This document shows, one piece after another, positions 27,706 to 35,659 of a DNA stretch of 64,000 bases. Under the pieces are notes generated by a model. The model was not told the DNA's origin. It was given only the letters and a program-made list of their open reading frames with translations, and did no database searches. Origin of the DNA: Fen-671 sp963794745 (lineage in GTDB: Bacteria > Actinomycetota > Acidimicrobiia > Acidimicrobiales > Palsa-688). The stretch lies in contig CAWCEZ010000007.1 in NCBI GenBank assembly GCA_963794745.1, positions 310,001-374,000 of the forward strand. The letters run 5' to 3'. The translations under genes were made by a program, and so were the position numbers. The stretch's first letter is position 1. Every line of letters begins with the position of its first letter.

Positions 27706-28731
27706 TTAGGAAGACTGGGACGCCTGCTCGGCGTGGCCGCCGAACTCCTTGCGCATGGCGGAGAGGACCTTGTCTGCGAAGTCTGCCTCGCCGCGCGAGC
27801 TGAAGCGCTCGTACAGGGCGGCAGTCAGGACGTGGGCCGGCACGGCCTCGTCGATGGCGGCCTTTATCGTCCAGCGGCCCTCGCCTGAGTCCGAGACACG
27901 GCCCTGGAAGCTCGAGAGCTTGGGGTCCTCGTGTAGGGCGTGGGCGGTCAGGTCGAGCAGCCAGGAGGCCACGACGCTGCCCCGCCGCCATACCTCGGTG
28001 ATCTCAGGCACGTCGAGGTCGTACTGGTAGTGCTCCGGGTCGGCCAGAGGGGTGTTCTCGGCGTCGATGGTTGCCGCCGCCGACTTGCCGATGTTTGCCT
28101 TGGCGAGGATCCCGAGGCCCTCCGCATAGGCAGCCATCATCCCGTACTCGATGCCATTGTGGACCATCTTCACGAAGTGGCCCGCACCCGCTTGCCCGCA
28201 ATGGAGGTAGCCCTGCTCGGCTTGGGCCGGGCGGCCCTTGCGACCGTCAGTGCGCGCAGCGGAATCAAGCCCGGGGGCGATCGAAGCGAAGAGGGGCTCG
28301 AGATGCTCGAAGACCTCCTTTTCCCCGCCGATCATAAGGCAATATCCCCTCTCCAGGCCGAACACCCCGCCGCTCGTGCCGACATCCACAAAATGGATGC
28401 CCTGCTCTTTCAGCTTGGCGGCACGAGCAATGTCGTCGTGGTAATAGGAATTGCCGCCGTCGATGATTATGTCGCCCGAGGACATGAGGGCAGCAATTTT
28501 GGTCACCGTTTCACCGGTGTACCCGGCAGGTACCATCACCCATGTGGCTTTCGGGGCATCAAGCTTTGCCACGAAGTCCTCCAGGGTTAACGCACCGGTG
28601 GCCCCTTCTGCTTGCAACCCCTTCACGGCGTCAGCGTTGACGTCGTACACGACGCATGTGTGCCCGGCACGCATCAACCGTCTCACCATATTGGCGCCCA
28701 TGCGCCCAAGCCCGACCATCCCGAGTTGCAC
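27706..28731 (-). CDS. gnd: 6-phosphogluconate dehydrogenase, decarboxylating (short form)
   Basis: This enzyme oxidises 6-phosphogluconate to ribulose 5-phosphate and CO2 in the pentose phosphate pathway. It has 341 residues, the short GndA/YqeC-type form usually linked to NAD. The nucleotide site is GLGRMGANMVRRL; the substrate site is GGNSYYHDD; the catalytic Lys lies in AGAGHFVKMVHNGIEYGMM. The C-terminal helical domain is shortened, as in this subgroup. It stands alone on the minus strand. The start ATG 28731 fits the family N-terminus MQLGMVGLGRMG. Confidence 0.95.
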   Translation of the reverse strand: MQLGMVGLGRMGANMVRRLMRAGHTCVVYDVNADAVKGLQAEGATGALTLEDFVAKLDAPKATWVMVPAGYTGETVTKIAALMSSGDIIIDGGNSYYHDDIARAAKLKEQGIHFVDVGTSGGVFGLERGYCLMIGGEKEVFEHLEPLFASIAPGLDSAARTDGRKGRPAQAEQGYLHCGQAGAGHFVKMVHNGIEYGMMAAYAEGLGILAKANIGKSAAATIDAENTPLADPEHYQYDLDVPEITEVWRRGSVVASWLLDLTAHALHEDPKLSSFQGRVSDSGEGRWTIKAAIDEAVPAHVLTAALYERFSSRGEADFADKVLSAMRKEFGGHAEQASQSS

Positions 28732-28955
28732 GGCTGCCTCCTAAGTTTTTGTCCCGGGCACTGCGAACGTACGGTTGCGCAGCTGCCCTCAGCTTCTGAT
28801 CGCAACCTAGCGTCTGGCGGCCACCTAATGCCTCCGCAAGGTCAATTTCGGCCCGTTGCGCACCACCGGAAGGCTTGACTGCAGGCCATCTGATGAGCTC
28901 GCCCGCGACCGCTCAACGTCGGCAAATGCCGACCATCCGCGTCCAGAGCCACTAA

Positions 28956-29765
28956 GTGGGCGAAAATACCCAAGTGGGTTATCACGCTAAGCACGTCTTC
29001 CCTGAGTTGGACGCAGAAAGTATTGCCCCGGGCCGCCGAGTTGCTGTTGCCCGGGTCGGCGGCATCGCGCTGCTCATAGCGGGTGCGGCGGTGGTCGCAG
29101 TGGTTGTCCTCAACCACGGGACGCCACACTCGCTCGGTAACCCTGTGGCCGCTTCCTCCAAGCACGCCGCGGGCCCGGGCACAACGCAAAGCGGCTCCGG
29201 TACAGCCGCCAAGGGCGGTGCCACTAAGGCTGGCAGCCCCGCAAGTTCGCTCGCTGGCCACAAGGGAAATACGGGCGTCTCGACACGGGCCGCACGCGGT
29301 GGCGGAGCAAGCAGCGGCGGAGCAAGCAGCGGCGGGTCGGGCTCCGCGGGGGCGAGCCCTTCCCTCGACCCGGCGTCTGCTGCCAGCCCGGCGGTCAACC
29401 TCCCCGTCCCGGCGGGCTTCGGGCCGGTGCTGAGGCGGGCCTGGGCCAGCGCCAACCCGGGCGGGGTGGGGGTCAAAGCCTCCGACATCGTCTCCACCGA
29501 GGTTGGCACCGTCTTCTACGCTGAGCAGCCCGCATTGCACACCTACTGGGCGATAACCCAGTTCGTCCCGTCGGCTCTGGCCGAGTCCCGGGGTAGCACC
29601 CCGGCGGGGGCGGCCCTGCTCGCGGAGTTCCACGGAACGGCAGAGTTCGAGAAGCTGCCCGGGCACCATTGGGCATACGTGGGGTCGTTCAGCACCGGCA
29701 CCTGCTCGGGCGGCCTCCCGGTCCCGGTCCTGACTGTTTGGGGGCTGTGCGCTGTAGGTTCCTGA
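28956..29765 (+). CDS. Membrane-anchored protein with Ser/Gly-rich linker, uncharacterised
   Basis: This protein of about 269 residues has one membrane helix (VGGIALLIAGAAVVAVVVL) near residue 40, then a Ser/Gly/Ala-rich linker containing a 15-bp DNA repeat (29301-29330, GGASS units), and a C-terminal outer domain of about 120 residues (LPVPAGFGPVLRRAWASANP to TVWGLCAVGS). The domain is not recognised; it contains two Cys that could pair (CSGG and LCAVGS). The GTG start at 28956 lacks a clear ribosome site. The last codons lie in a tandem repeat. Confidence 0.65.
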   Translation: MGENTQVGYHAKHVFPELDAESIAPGRRVAVARVGGIALLIAGAAVVAVVVLNHGTPHSLGNPVAASSKHAAGPGTTQSGSGTAAKGGATKAGSPASSLAGHKGNTGVSTRAARGGGASSGGASSGGSGSAGASPSLDPASAASPAVNLPVPAGFGPVLRRAWASANPGGVGVKASDIVSTEVGTVFYAEQPALHTYWAITQFVPSALAESRGSTPAGAALLAEFHGTAEFEKLPGHHWAYVGSFSTGTCSGGLPVPVLTVWGLCAVGS

Positions 29766-29783
29766 GCACTTGTAGGTTCCTGA
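29753..29783. repeat. 13-bp repeat duplicating the 3' end and stop of a gene
   Basis: TGTAGGTTCCTGA occurs at 29753-29765 and 29771-29783, an 18-base period. The first copy holds the last codons and TGA of the preceding gene. The pattern is the same as at the HxlR gene end. Confidence 0.85.
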
Positions 29784-29823
29784 CGATTGGCATCAGAGAC
29801 GGCCCTGCATTGCCGATCTGTAC

Positions 29824-31221
29824 ATGGTGAAGAAGGCCCGTTTCACAGGCCCGGCGCGAGAAGCGGCCCTCCTGTTCGCCATTTGTGGCGTCGTAGCCCT
29901 TGCCGGGGCGCCGATGCCGGGGCCGGTCGACCGCGCAGCCGTCGTCGGGATCGGGATGGCTTGCTTGGTCCTGGCAGGAGCGATCTGGCAGGTGCCCTGG
30001 AGCCGTTATGAGGTCTCCGCGACCCTGGTACTGACATTCCCGTTGCTCGCCCTGGTGGCTGTGACCGAGTTCGCCGGGGTGCCGGCCCGCACCAGTACCG
30101 TCCTGCTGTTCCTGCTGTTCGCGTGGGTGGGAGCTCACCAGCCGCGCCGTAGCTCTTTCTGGCTGGCCCCTTTGGCCGCCGTCGCCTACACGCTCCCGAT
30201 GGTCATGATCGGCAAAGCCACGCCATTCGGTTTTTTGAGCGTGATGCTAATGATCATCGGGTGCGTCTTTGTGGCCGAACTGATCGCGCATATCGCCGAG
30301 CAACGGCGGACCTCCGAGCGCGAGCTACGTTTCCTGGCCGACAATACGAGCGACCTCGTCCTGCGCTGCAGCCTCGACGGGGTGGTCCTGTATGCCTCCC
30401 CGTCCGCACAGCGCATGCTCGGCAGGCGCCCCGAGCAGCTGGTCGGTCGCCCAGCCAGCGAGATCTGCCATCCTGACGATGCCGCCCCCTTTGCCTTGCT
30501 GAAGGAGCGGGCCCCCGGCGAGATCGTCACGATCACCCGCCGCCTGCGCCGCGCCGACGGCACGTACTTGTGGGTCGAGGCGCTCGCGCAACTCGTCCCG
30601 GGCGCTCAGCCCGGCGTTCTCGAGAGCGTCTCGAGCTCGCGCGACATCACCGAGCGCCGCAAGGCCGAGGAAGACCTCATGCACCTCGCCACCCACGACG
30701 AGCTGACCGGGCTGCCCAACCGCTTTTTCCTGTCCCAGCACCTAGGCCCGGTGCTCGCCGACGCGGCGACGCCCGGGCTCAGCGGCGTCGTCCTTTTTGT
30801 CGACCTCGACGGTTTCAAGGCTGTCAACGACAACCTCGGTCACGTATACGGCGACCGGCTCCTCGTCCAGGTGGCGCAGCGCCTCGTGCGCGTGACGCGC
30901 GCCGGCGACGTCGTGGCGCGCTTCGGCGGGGACGAGTTCATCGTTGCCTGCCCGACCACCGACGTTTCGTCGGCCCAGCTTGCTCAGAGGATCGAGCAGG
31001 AGCTCTTGGTGCCGTTCCGGCTCGACGACCATGTCGTGACGATCAGCGCCAGCGTCGGGTGGGCTCACGTCAGCGAAGGGATCACCCCCGAAGCGCTGAT
31101 GGCGGCCGCAGACCGCTCCATGTACGCCGTGAAAGCTGAGCGGCGCAGCGCCCCAGGGATCTTCACACCTGAGATCGAGGGCTCGCCCGCCGTCGCGCCG
31201 GGAGCAGCCCGCACCCCCTAG
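29824..31221 (+). CDS. Membrane diguanylate cyclase, PAS-GGDEF
   Basis: This protein of 465 residues makes cyclic di-GMP. Residues 1 to about 155 hold five or six membrane helices. A PAS domain follows (LRFLADNTSDLVLRCSLDG, about 165-280), then a GGDEF domain from about 285. The active motif is intact (ARFGGDEFIVA) and the product-inhibition I-site RxxD is present as RAGD five residues before it. The metal-site FVDLDGFKAVND is also present. The helical membrane sensor and PAS domain suggest control by a signal at the membrane or by a bound ligand. It ends 15 bases from the convergent proB. Confidence 0.95.
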   Translation: MVKKARFTGPAREAALLFAICGVVALAGAPMPGPVDRAAVVGIGMACLVLAGAIWQVPWSRYEVSATLVLTFPLLALVAVTEFAGVPARTSTVLLFLLFAWVGAHQPRRSSFWLAPLAAVAYTLPMVMIGKATPFGFLSVMLMIIGCVFVAELIAHIAEQRRTSERELRFLADNTSDLVLRCSLDGVVLYASPSAQRMLGRRPEQLVGRPASEICHPDDAAPFALLKERAPGEIVTITRRLRRADGTYLWVEALAQLVPGAQPGVLESVSSSRDITERRKAEEDLMHLATHDELTGLPNRFFLSQHLGPVLADAATPGLSGVVLFVDLDGFKAVNDNLGHVYGDRLLVQVAQRLVRVTRAGDVVARFGGDEFIVACPTTDVSSAQLAQRIEQELLVPFRLDDHVVTISASVGWAHVSEGITPEALMAAADRSMYAVKAERRSAPGIFTPEIEGSPAVAPGAARTP

Positions 31222-31236
31222 GCCTCACGGGCCCTT

Positions 31237-32325
31237 CTAGGGCAGGATCACCAGGTCGTCGCGATGGACGACCTCCTTGGGCACCTCGGCGGGGAGTTCA
31301 GAGGTCCGCCGGCCCGCCCATTCGGAGATCGCCTTGGCCGTGTGGCGCGCCAGGCCCTTGGCGAAGACCTCCCCGTCCGGGCCCGTCACAGCGACCGCGT
31401 CCCCCGCGACGAACTCCCCGCGCACCTCCCGCACGCCCGCCGGCAACAACGAAACGCCCTTGTCAATGAGGGCCTGCTTGGCCCCGGCGTCCACTACGAC
31501 AGTCCCGGCCGGGGCGAGGGCGAAGGCGATCCAGAGCTTTCGGGCGGACAGACGAGCGAGGCGGGGCTTTACGACCGTGCCAACTCCGGGCTTGCTCGCC
31601 AACGCGTCGCGCAGCACATCGGCCCGCTCGGCCGAGGCGATCACGACGCGGACGCCCGACCAGGCTGCGATCTTGGCGGCTGCGAGCTTGGACGCCATAC
31701 CGCCGCTGCCCCGGCTCGTGCCCGCACCGCCGGCGAGGGCGAGCACCTGGTCGACCTCCCGGACCTCTTCGACCAGCGATGCCTGCTCGTCGACGCGCGG
31801 GTCGGCCGTAAACAGGCCGGCAGCGTCTGTGAGCAGCACCAGCAGGTCGGCTTGGAGCAGGTTGGCGACGAGGGCCGCCAAGCGGTCGTTGTCCCCGAAG
31901 CGGATCTCGTCGTCGGCCACGGCGTCGTTCTCGTTGACGACCGGGACAACGCCGAGGTCGAGCAGGAGGCGGAGCGTCTCGCGCGCGTGCAGGTACTGGG
32001 CGCGGTGCATGAAATCGAGGGGCGCCAGCAGCACCTGGCCCCCGATGATCCCGACGGCCTCCAGCGCCCGTTCGTAGTGGCCCATCAGCCGGCTCTGGCC
32101 GACCGCCGATACGGCCTGGAGCAGCGCTAGGTCGGTCGGGCGTGGGTAAAGACCGAGCACGGGAAGGCCGGCGGCGATCGCCCCGCTCGTGACCACGACG
32201 ACGCGGTTGCCGGCCGTGCGCAGCTCCGCCACTTCGGAGCACAGCTTGGACATCGCGCCTTGCGCGACGTGGCCGTGCTCGTCGGTGATCGATGAGGTGC
32301 CCACCTTCACGACGACGGTCGCCAT
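31237..32325 (-). CDS. proB: Glutamate 5-kinase
   Basis: This is the first enzyme of proline synthesis, phosphorylating glutamate. It has 362 residues. The amino-acid kinase fold starts VVVKVGTSSITDEHG, with VVVTSGAIAAG, VVPVVNENDAVADDEIRFGD and LLTDAAGLFTADPR. A C-terminal PUA domain is present (GTVVVDAGAKQALIDKG and VAGDAVAVTGPDG). Start ATG 32325 matches the family. It follows obg with 16 bases between. The usual proA is not next to it within this window. Confidence 0.95.
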   Translation of the reverse strand: MATVVVKVGTSSITDEHGHVAQGAMSKLCSEVAELRTAGNRVVVVTSGAIAAGLPVLGLYPRPTDLALLQAVSAVGQSRLMGHYERALEAVGIIGGQVLLAPLDFMHRAQYLHARETLRLLLDLGVVPVVNENDAVADDEIRFGDNDRLAALVANLLQADLLVLLTDAAGLFTADPRVDEQASLVEEVREVDQVLALAGGAGTSRGSGGMASKLAAAKIAAWSGVRVVIASAERADVLRDALASKPGVGTVVKPRLARLSARKLWIAFALAPAGTVVVDAGAKQALIDKGVSLLPAGVREVRGEFVAGDAVAVTGPDGEVFAKGLARHTAKAISEWAGRRTSELPAEVPKEVVHRDDLVILP

Positions 32326-32341
32326 TAAAGCGGCGCCACCG

Positions 32342-33577
32342 TCAATCCGGCTCCCAGTCAAACTCGAAACGCCCGATGCGGACCCGGTCACCCTCCTTGG
32401 CACCAGCCCGGGCGAGCGCCCGGTCGACGCCGAGCCGTTTCAGCCGCCCCTGCGCGTAGGCGAGCGCGCCCGCGTCGGTGAGGTCCGAAAGAGCGACCGC
32501 GCGCTCGGCCTGGCGGCCCGTGACCACGAGCGACCCGTCAGGGCCGCGTTCGACAAGGACGCCCGTAGGGACAGGCCGGTGCAACATCACCCGGCGCGGG
32601 CGGGGCTGGAGAGCACGGGCCTGCTCGACTAGCAGCGCGAGCTGCCCGGTCAGCCAGGCGATCCCCTCGCCCGTGACCGCTGAGATGGCCGGGAAGCCCG
32701 AATGCGAGCGCCAGGGCTCGGTGGCGAGATCTGCCCGCGACCCGACAGTCAGGCGGGGCCGCTCCATGAGCTCTGGTTCGTGCTGTTCGAGCTCGGCCAG
32801 CAGGATGCGCTCCTGCAGGGCCGGCTCGCGCCCGTCGTCGGGTGCGAGGTCGACCATGACCAGCAAGACCCTCGCTCTTTCGATGTGGCGCAGGAACTGG
32901 TGCCCCAGGCCCTTGCCCTCGCTCGCGCCTTCCACGAGGCCGGGGATGTCGGCGACCACGAACTCGTGCTCGTCGAAGCGCACCACGCCCAGGTGCGGCT
33001 CCAGCGTGGTGAAGGGGTAGCTGGCGATCTTCGGCTTGGCCGCCGATATCCGCGAGATGAGCGTCGACTTGCCGGCGTTCGGGAACCCGACCAGTGCCAC
33101 GTCGGCCATGAGCTTGATCTCGAGGTTGTACCAGGCTTCCTCCCCGATCTCGCCCTGCTCGGCAAAGCTGGGCGCGCGCCGGCGGTTTGAGAGGAACCGG
33201 GCGTTGCCCTTGCCACCCCGGCCTCCGGCGCCGGCAAGCCAGCGGGCGCCTGCCTCGTTGATGTCGGCGACCACTTCCCCGTCGAGGTCGCGCACGATCG
33301 TCCCCTCGGGCACGGGTACCTCGATATCGGTCCCGGCCCGCCCATGCTTGGCCTTGCCGGAGCCGTGGGCGCCACTGGTGGCACTGCGGTGGGGGTGGTC
33401 CTTGAACGAGAGCAGCGATGCGACGTTGTGGTCGGCGACCAGCCATACGTCGCCGCCTTTGCCGCCATCGCCCCCGTCCGGGCCACCTTCGGCTACGTGC
33501 GCCTCACGGCGGAACGATACGGCCCCGGCGCCGCCGTCACCGGCCTTTACGTGGAGCTGGCACTCGTCAACGAACAC
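32342..33577 (-). CDS. obg: Obg/CgtA GTPase
   Basis: This is a ribosome-associated GTPase of 411 residues. Residues 1-158 form the Gly-rich Obg fold (GGPDGGDGGKGGDVW). The G domain has P-loop GFPNAGKST (164-172), PFTT (188-191) and DIPG (210-213). The G4 motif reads GSRADL where NKxD is usual, so Asn and Lys are replaced. A C-terminal OCT domain follows (FEFDWEPD end). The GTG start at 33577 begins VFVDECQLHVKAGDGG. Obg acts in large-subunit assembly and stress response. It is in the conserved rplU-rpmA-obg-proB series. Confidence 0.96.
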   Translation of the reverse strand: MFVDECQLHVKAGDGGAGAVSFRREAHVAEGGPDGGDGGKGGDVWLVADHNVASLLSFKDHPHRSATSGAHGSGKAKHGRAGTDIEVPVPEGTIVRDLDGEVVADINEAGARWLAGAGGRGGKGNARFLSNRRRAPSFAEQGEIGEEAWYNLEIKLMADVALVGFPNAGKSTLISRISAAKPKIASYPFTTLEPHLGVVRFDEHEFVVADIPGLVEGASEGKGLGHQFLRHIERARVLLVMVDLAPDDGREPALQERILLAELEQHEPELMERPRLTVGSRADLATEPWRSHSGFPAISAVTGEGIAWLTGQLALLVEQARALQPRPRRVMLHRPVPTGVLVERGPDGSLVVTGRQAERAVALSDLTDAGALAYAQGRLKRLGVDRALARAGAKEGDRVRIGRFEFDWEPD

Positions 33578-33647
33578 AAACAGACCTCGGGCGCAGGTGG
33601 GAGGTTATTAGGCCCCAGGGACCGAGCCCGACAGGGCCCGGATGATG

Positions 33648-33914
33648 TCAGTTGTTGGCCGCTTCGAGCGGCTCGACGCCCACCACGCGCCGGCCGTTGC
33701 GATGAGCGAACCGGACATGCCCGTCCATAAGAGCGAACAAGGTGTCGTCGTTGCCCTTGCCCACGCCGGTGGCCGGGTGGAAGCGGGTGCCACGCTGGCG
33801 GACGATGATCGACCCCGCCGTGACAAGACCACCGTCGAACACCTTTACGCCCAGCCGCTGTGCATTGCTGTCACGGCCGTTGCGGGTACTACCGCCACCC
33901 TTGGTCTTGGACAT
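33648..33914 (-). CDS. rpmA: 50S ribosomal protein L27
   Basis: This is L27 of the large subunit, 88 residues, which reaches the peptidyl-transferase centre. The sequence contains KGGGSTRNGRDSNAQRLGVK and IIVRQRGTRFHPATGVGKGN, both diagnostic. The N-terminus MSKTKGGGST is of the standard form without a Firmicutes-type cleaved leader. It lies 4 bases after rplU and 70 bases before obg. Confidence 0.98.
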   Translation of the reverse strand: MSKTKGGGSTRNGRDSNAQRLGVKVFDGGLVTAGSIIVRQRGTRFHPATGVGKGNDDTLFALMDGHVRFAHRNGRRVVGVEPLEAANN

Positions 33915-33918
33915 TTGC

Positions 33919-34233
33919 TCAAGCCTCCCTGGTGATCGCGGTCACCTCAATGGTGGTGTACCGCTGGCGGTGCCCCCAGGAACGGCGTCCACGGGTCTTG
34001 TTCTTGTAGGTGAAGCCCCGCACTTTGGGGCCTTTTTCCTCGCCGACGACCCTGGCGCTCACGTTGGACCCGGAGAGCTGGGCGGGCGTCGAAAGCACGG
34101 TCGAGCCGTCCACGAGGAGGACCGGCTCGAAGGAAACTACGTCGCCCTCAGCCGCGCCAAGAAGCTCCACCGCGACGCGCTGGCCTTGTTCGACACGCTC
34201 TTGTTTGCCGCCTGTTTTGATCACTGCATACAC
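33919..34233 (-). CDS. rplU: 50S ribosomal protein L21
   Basis: This is large-subunit protein L21, 104 residues, binding 23S rRNA. The N-terminus MYAVIKTGGKQERVEQGQRV and the C-terminal KNKTRGRRSWGHRQRYTTIE are diagnostic. It is the first gene of the minus-strand rplU-rpmA-obg-proB series. About 110 bases separate it from the divergent citrate synthase gene and should hold both promoters. Confidence 0.98.
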   Translation of the reverse strand: MYAVIKTGGKQERVEQGQRVAVELLGAAEGDVVSFEPVLLVDGSTVLSTPAQLSGSNVSARVVGEEKGPKVRGFTYKNKTRGRRSWGHRQRYTTIEVTAITREA

Positions 34234-34342
34234 AGGAGCGACAGTATAACGGCAATGCCCGCCCTGCGTTCAGCGGCCAAGCGCAAGTAGGCTGAGCGGG
34301 AAGCTCGGTAGACATCCAGCACACTACGAGGAGGCACTCCCG

Positions 34343-35644
34343 ATGCCCAGTCCCGAAGCGGGTAAAGACTCCGCGACCTTGACTTTCGACGGTGAGCAGA
34401 TTGAACTGCCCGCGGAAAAACCGACGCTCGGGCGCACCGCCCTCGACATCACCAGTCTCGCCCAGCATGGCCTCGCCGTGTTCGACCCGGGTTATGCGGA
34501 CACGGCCGCTTACCACTCGGAGATCACCTTTGTCGACGGGGAGGCAGGGCGTTTGTTCTACCGCGGTTACCCGGTGGAACAGCTCGCTACTTCGTTTTCG
34601 TTCTTGGACATCGCCTACCTCCTCATCTACGGTGAGCTGCCCAGCGCGCAGGCCTCCGAGGAGTTTTTCGCAAAGGTGCGCGACCCCAAGCTCGTGCTGC
34701 ACGTCGGGATCGAGAGGCTTTTCGACTCGTTCCCGCAGTCGATGCACCCGATGGCCATGCTCTCCATCGCCACCGAGGCGCTCTCGGCGTACTCCGACGA
34801 CGGGCCCAAGTCCGACAACCGCGCCCACGTCGAGCAGGCCGGCATCCGGCTCCTGTCGGCGATGCCGATATTCACCGGTTACGCGCTCTCGACACTGCGC
34901 GGCCTTCCCAGGGCCAAGAGCAACCGTTCGCTCGACTACGCAGAGGACCTCCTGCAGCTCTGTTTTGCCATCCCGGGCAGCGACCACCTGCCCGACGACG
35001 CCACCGCCCGGGCCCTCAACACGCTGCTCATCCTGCATGCGGACCATGAGTTCAATTGCTCGACGGCCACGCTGCGCATGGTGGCGTCCTCAGGAGCCGG
35101 CTTCTACGCAGGCGCATCCGCCGCCATAAACGCCTTGTGGGGGCCTCTTCATGGAGGTGCCAACCAGGAAGTCATCAAGATGCTCCAGGAAATAAAGAGC
35201 TCTGGCCAACCCCTCAGCAATTTCGTGGACAAGGCCAAGGACCGCAACGACCCGTTCCGGCTCATGGGTTTTGGCCACCGCGTTTACAAAACGACCGACG
35301 CCAGGGCCAAGGTGATCCGCCAAATAGCCTTGGACATCGTAGAAAAACGTGCCTCGAACGACCCCCTGCTCGATATCGCCTTGCAGCTCGAGGAAGTGGC
35401 GCTGGCCGATGATTATTTCATTTCCAGGCGGCTTTACCCCAACGTCGACTTCTATTCGGGGATCATCTACCGGGCGATCGGTTTCCCCGACGAGATGTTC
35501 ACGCCCCTCTTCGTCGCCGGGCGCACCGCCGGCTGGGTGGCGCACTGGCTCGAGGCGACAAGCTCGTCCGCCAACCGCATCGGCAGGCCGACCCAGATTT
35601 ACACGGGCCACGGCGAGCGGCGCGTGCCCGCCCGGGCCAACTAG
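34343..35644 (+). CDS. gltA: Citrate synthase
   Basis: This enzyme condenses oxaloacetate and acetyl-CoA to citrate. It has 433 residues. Diagnostic blocks are ITFVDGEAGRLFYRGYPVEQ, the His-containing LILHADHEFNCSTATLRM, PLHGGANQEVIKML and MGFGHRVYKTTDARAKV, and the C-terminal FVAGRTAGWVAHWLEA with active Arg and nearby residues. GGAGG lies before the ATG. The gene sits between rne and rplU on the opposite strand, an unusual place: these two are normally adjacent. It is convergent with rne, 15 bases apart. Confidence 0.96.
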   Translation: MPSPEAGKDSATLTFDGEQIELPAEKPTLGRTALDITSLAQHGLAVFDPGYADTAAYHSEITFVDGEAGRLFYRGYPVEQLATSFSFLDIAYLLIYGELPSAQASEEFFAKVRDPKLVLHVGIERLFDSFPQSMHPMAMLSIATEALSAYSDDGPKSDNRAHVEQAGIRLLSAMPIFTGYALSTLRGLPRAKSNRSLDYAEDLLQLCFAIPGSDHLPDDATARALNTLLILHADHEFNCSTATLRMVASSGAGFYAGASAAINALWGPLHGGANQEVIKMLQEIKSSGQPLSNFVDKAKDRNDPFRLMGFGHRVYKTTDARAKVIRQIALDIVEKRASNDPLLDIALQLEEVALADDYFISRRLYPNVDFYSGIIYRAIGFPDEMFTPLFVAGRTAGWVAHWLEATSSSANRIGRPTQIYTGHGERRVPARAN

Positions 35645-35659
35645 CCCTATTTCCCCAGG

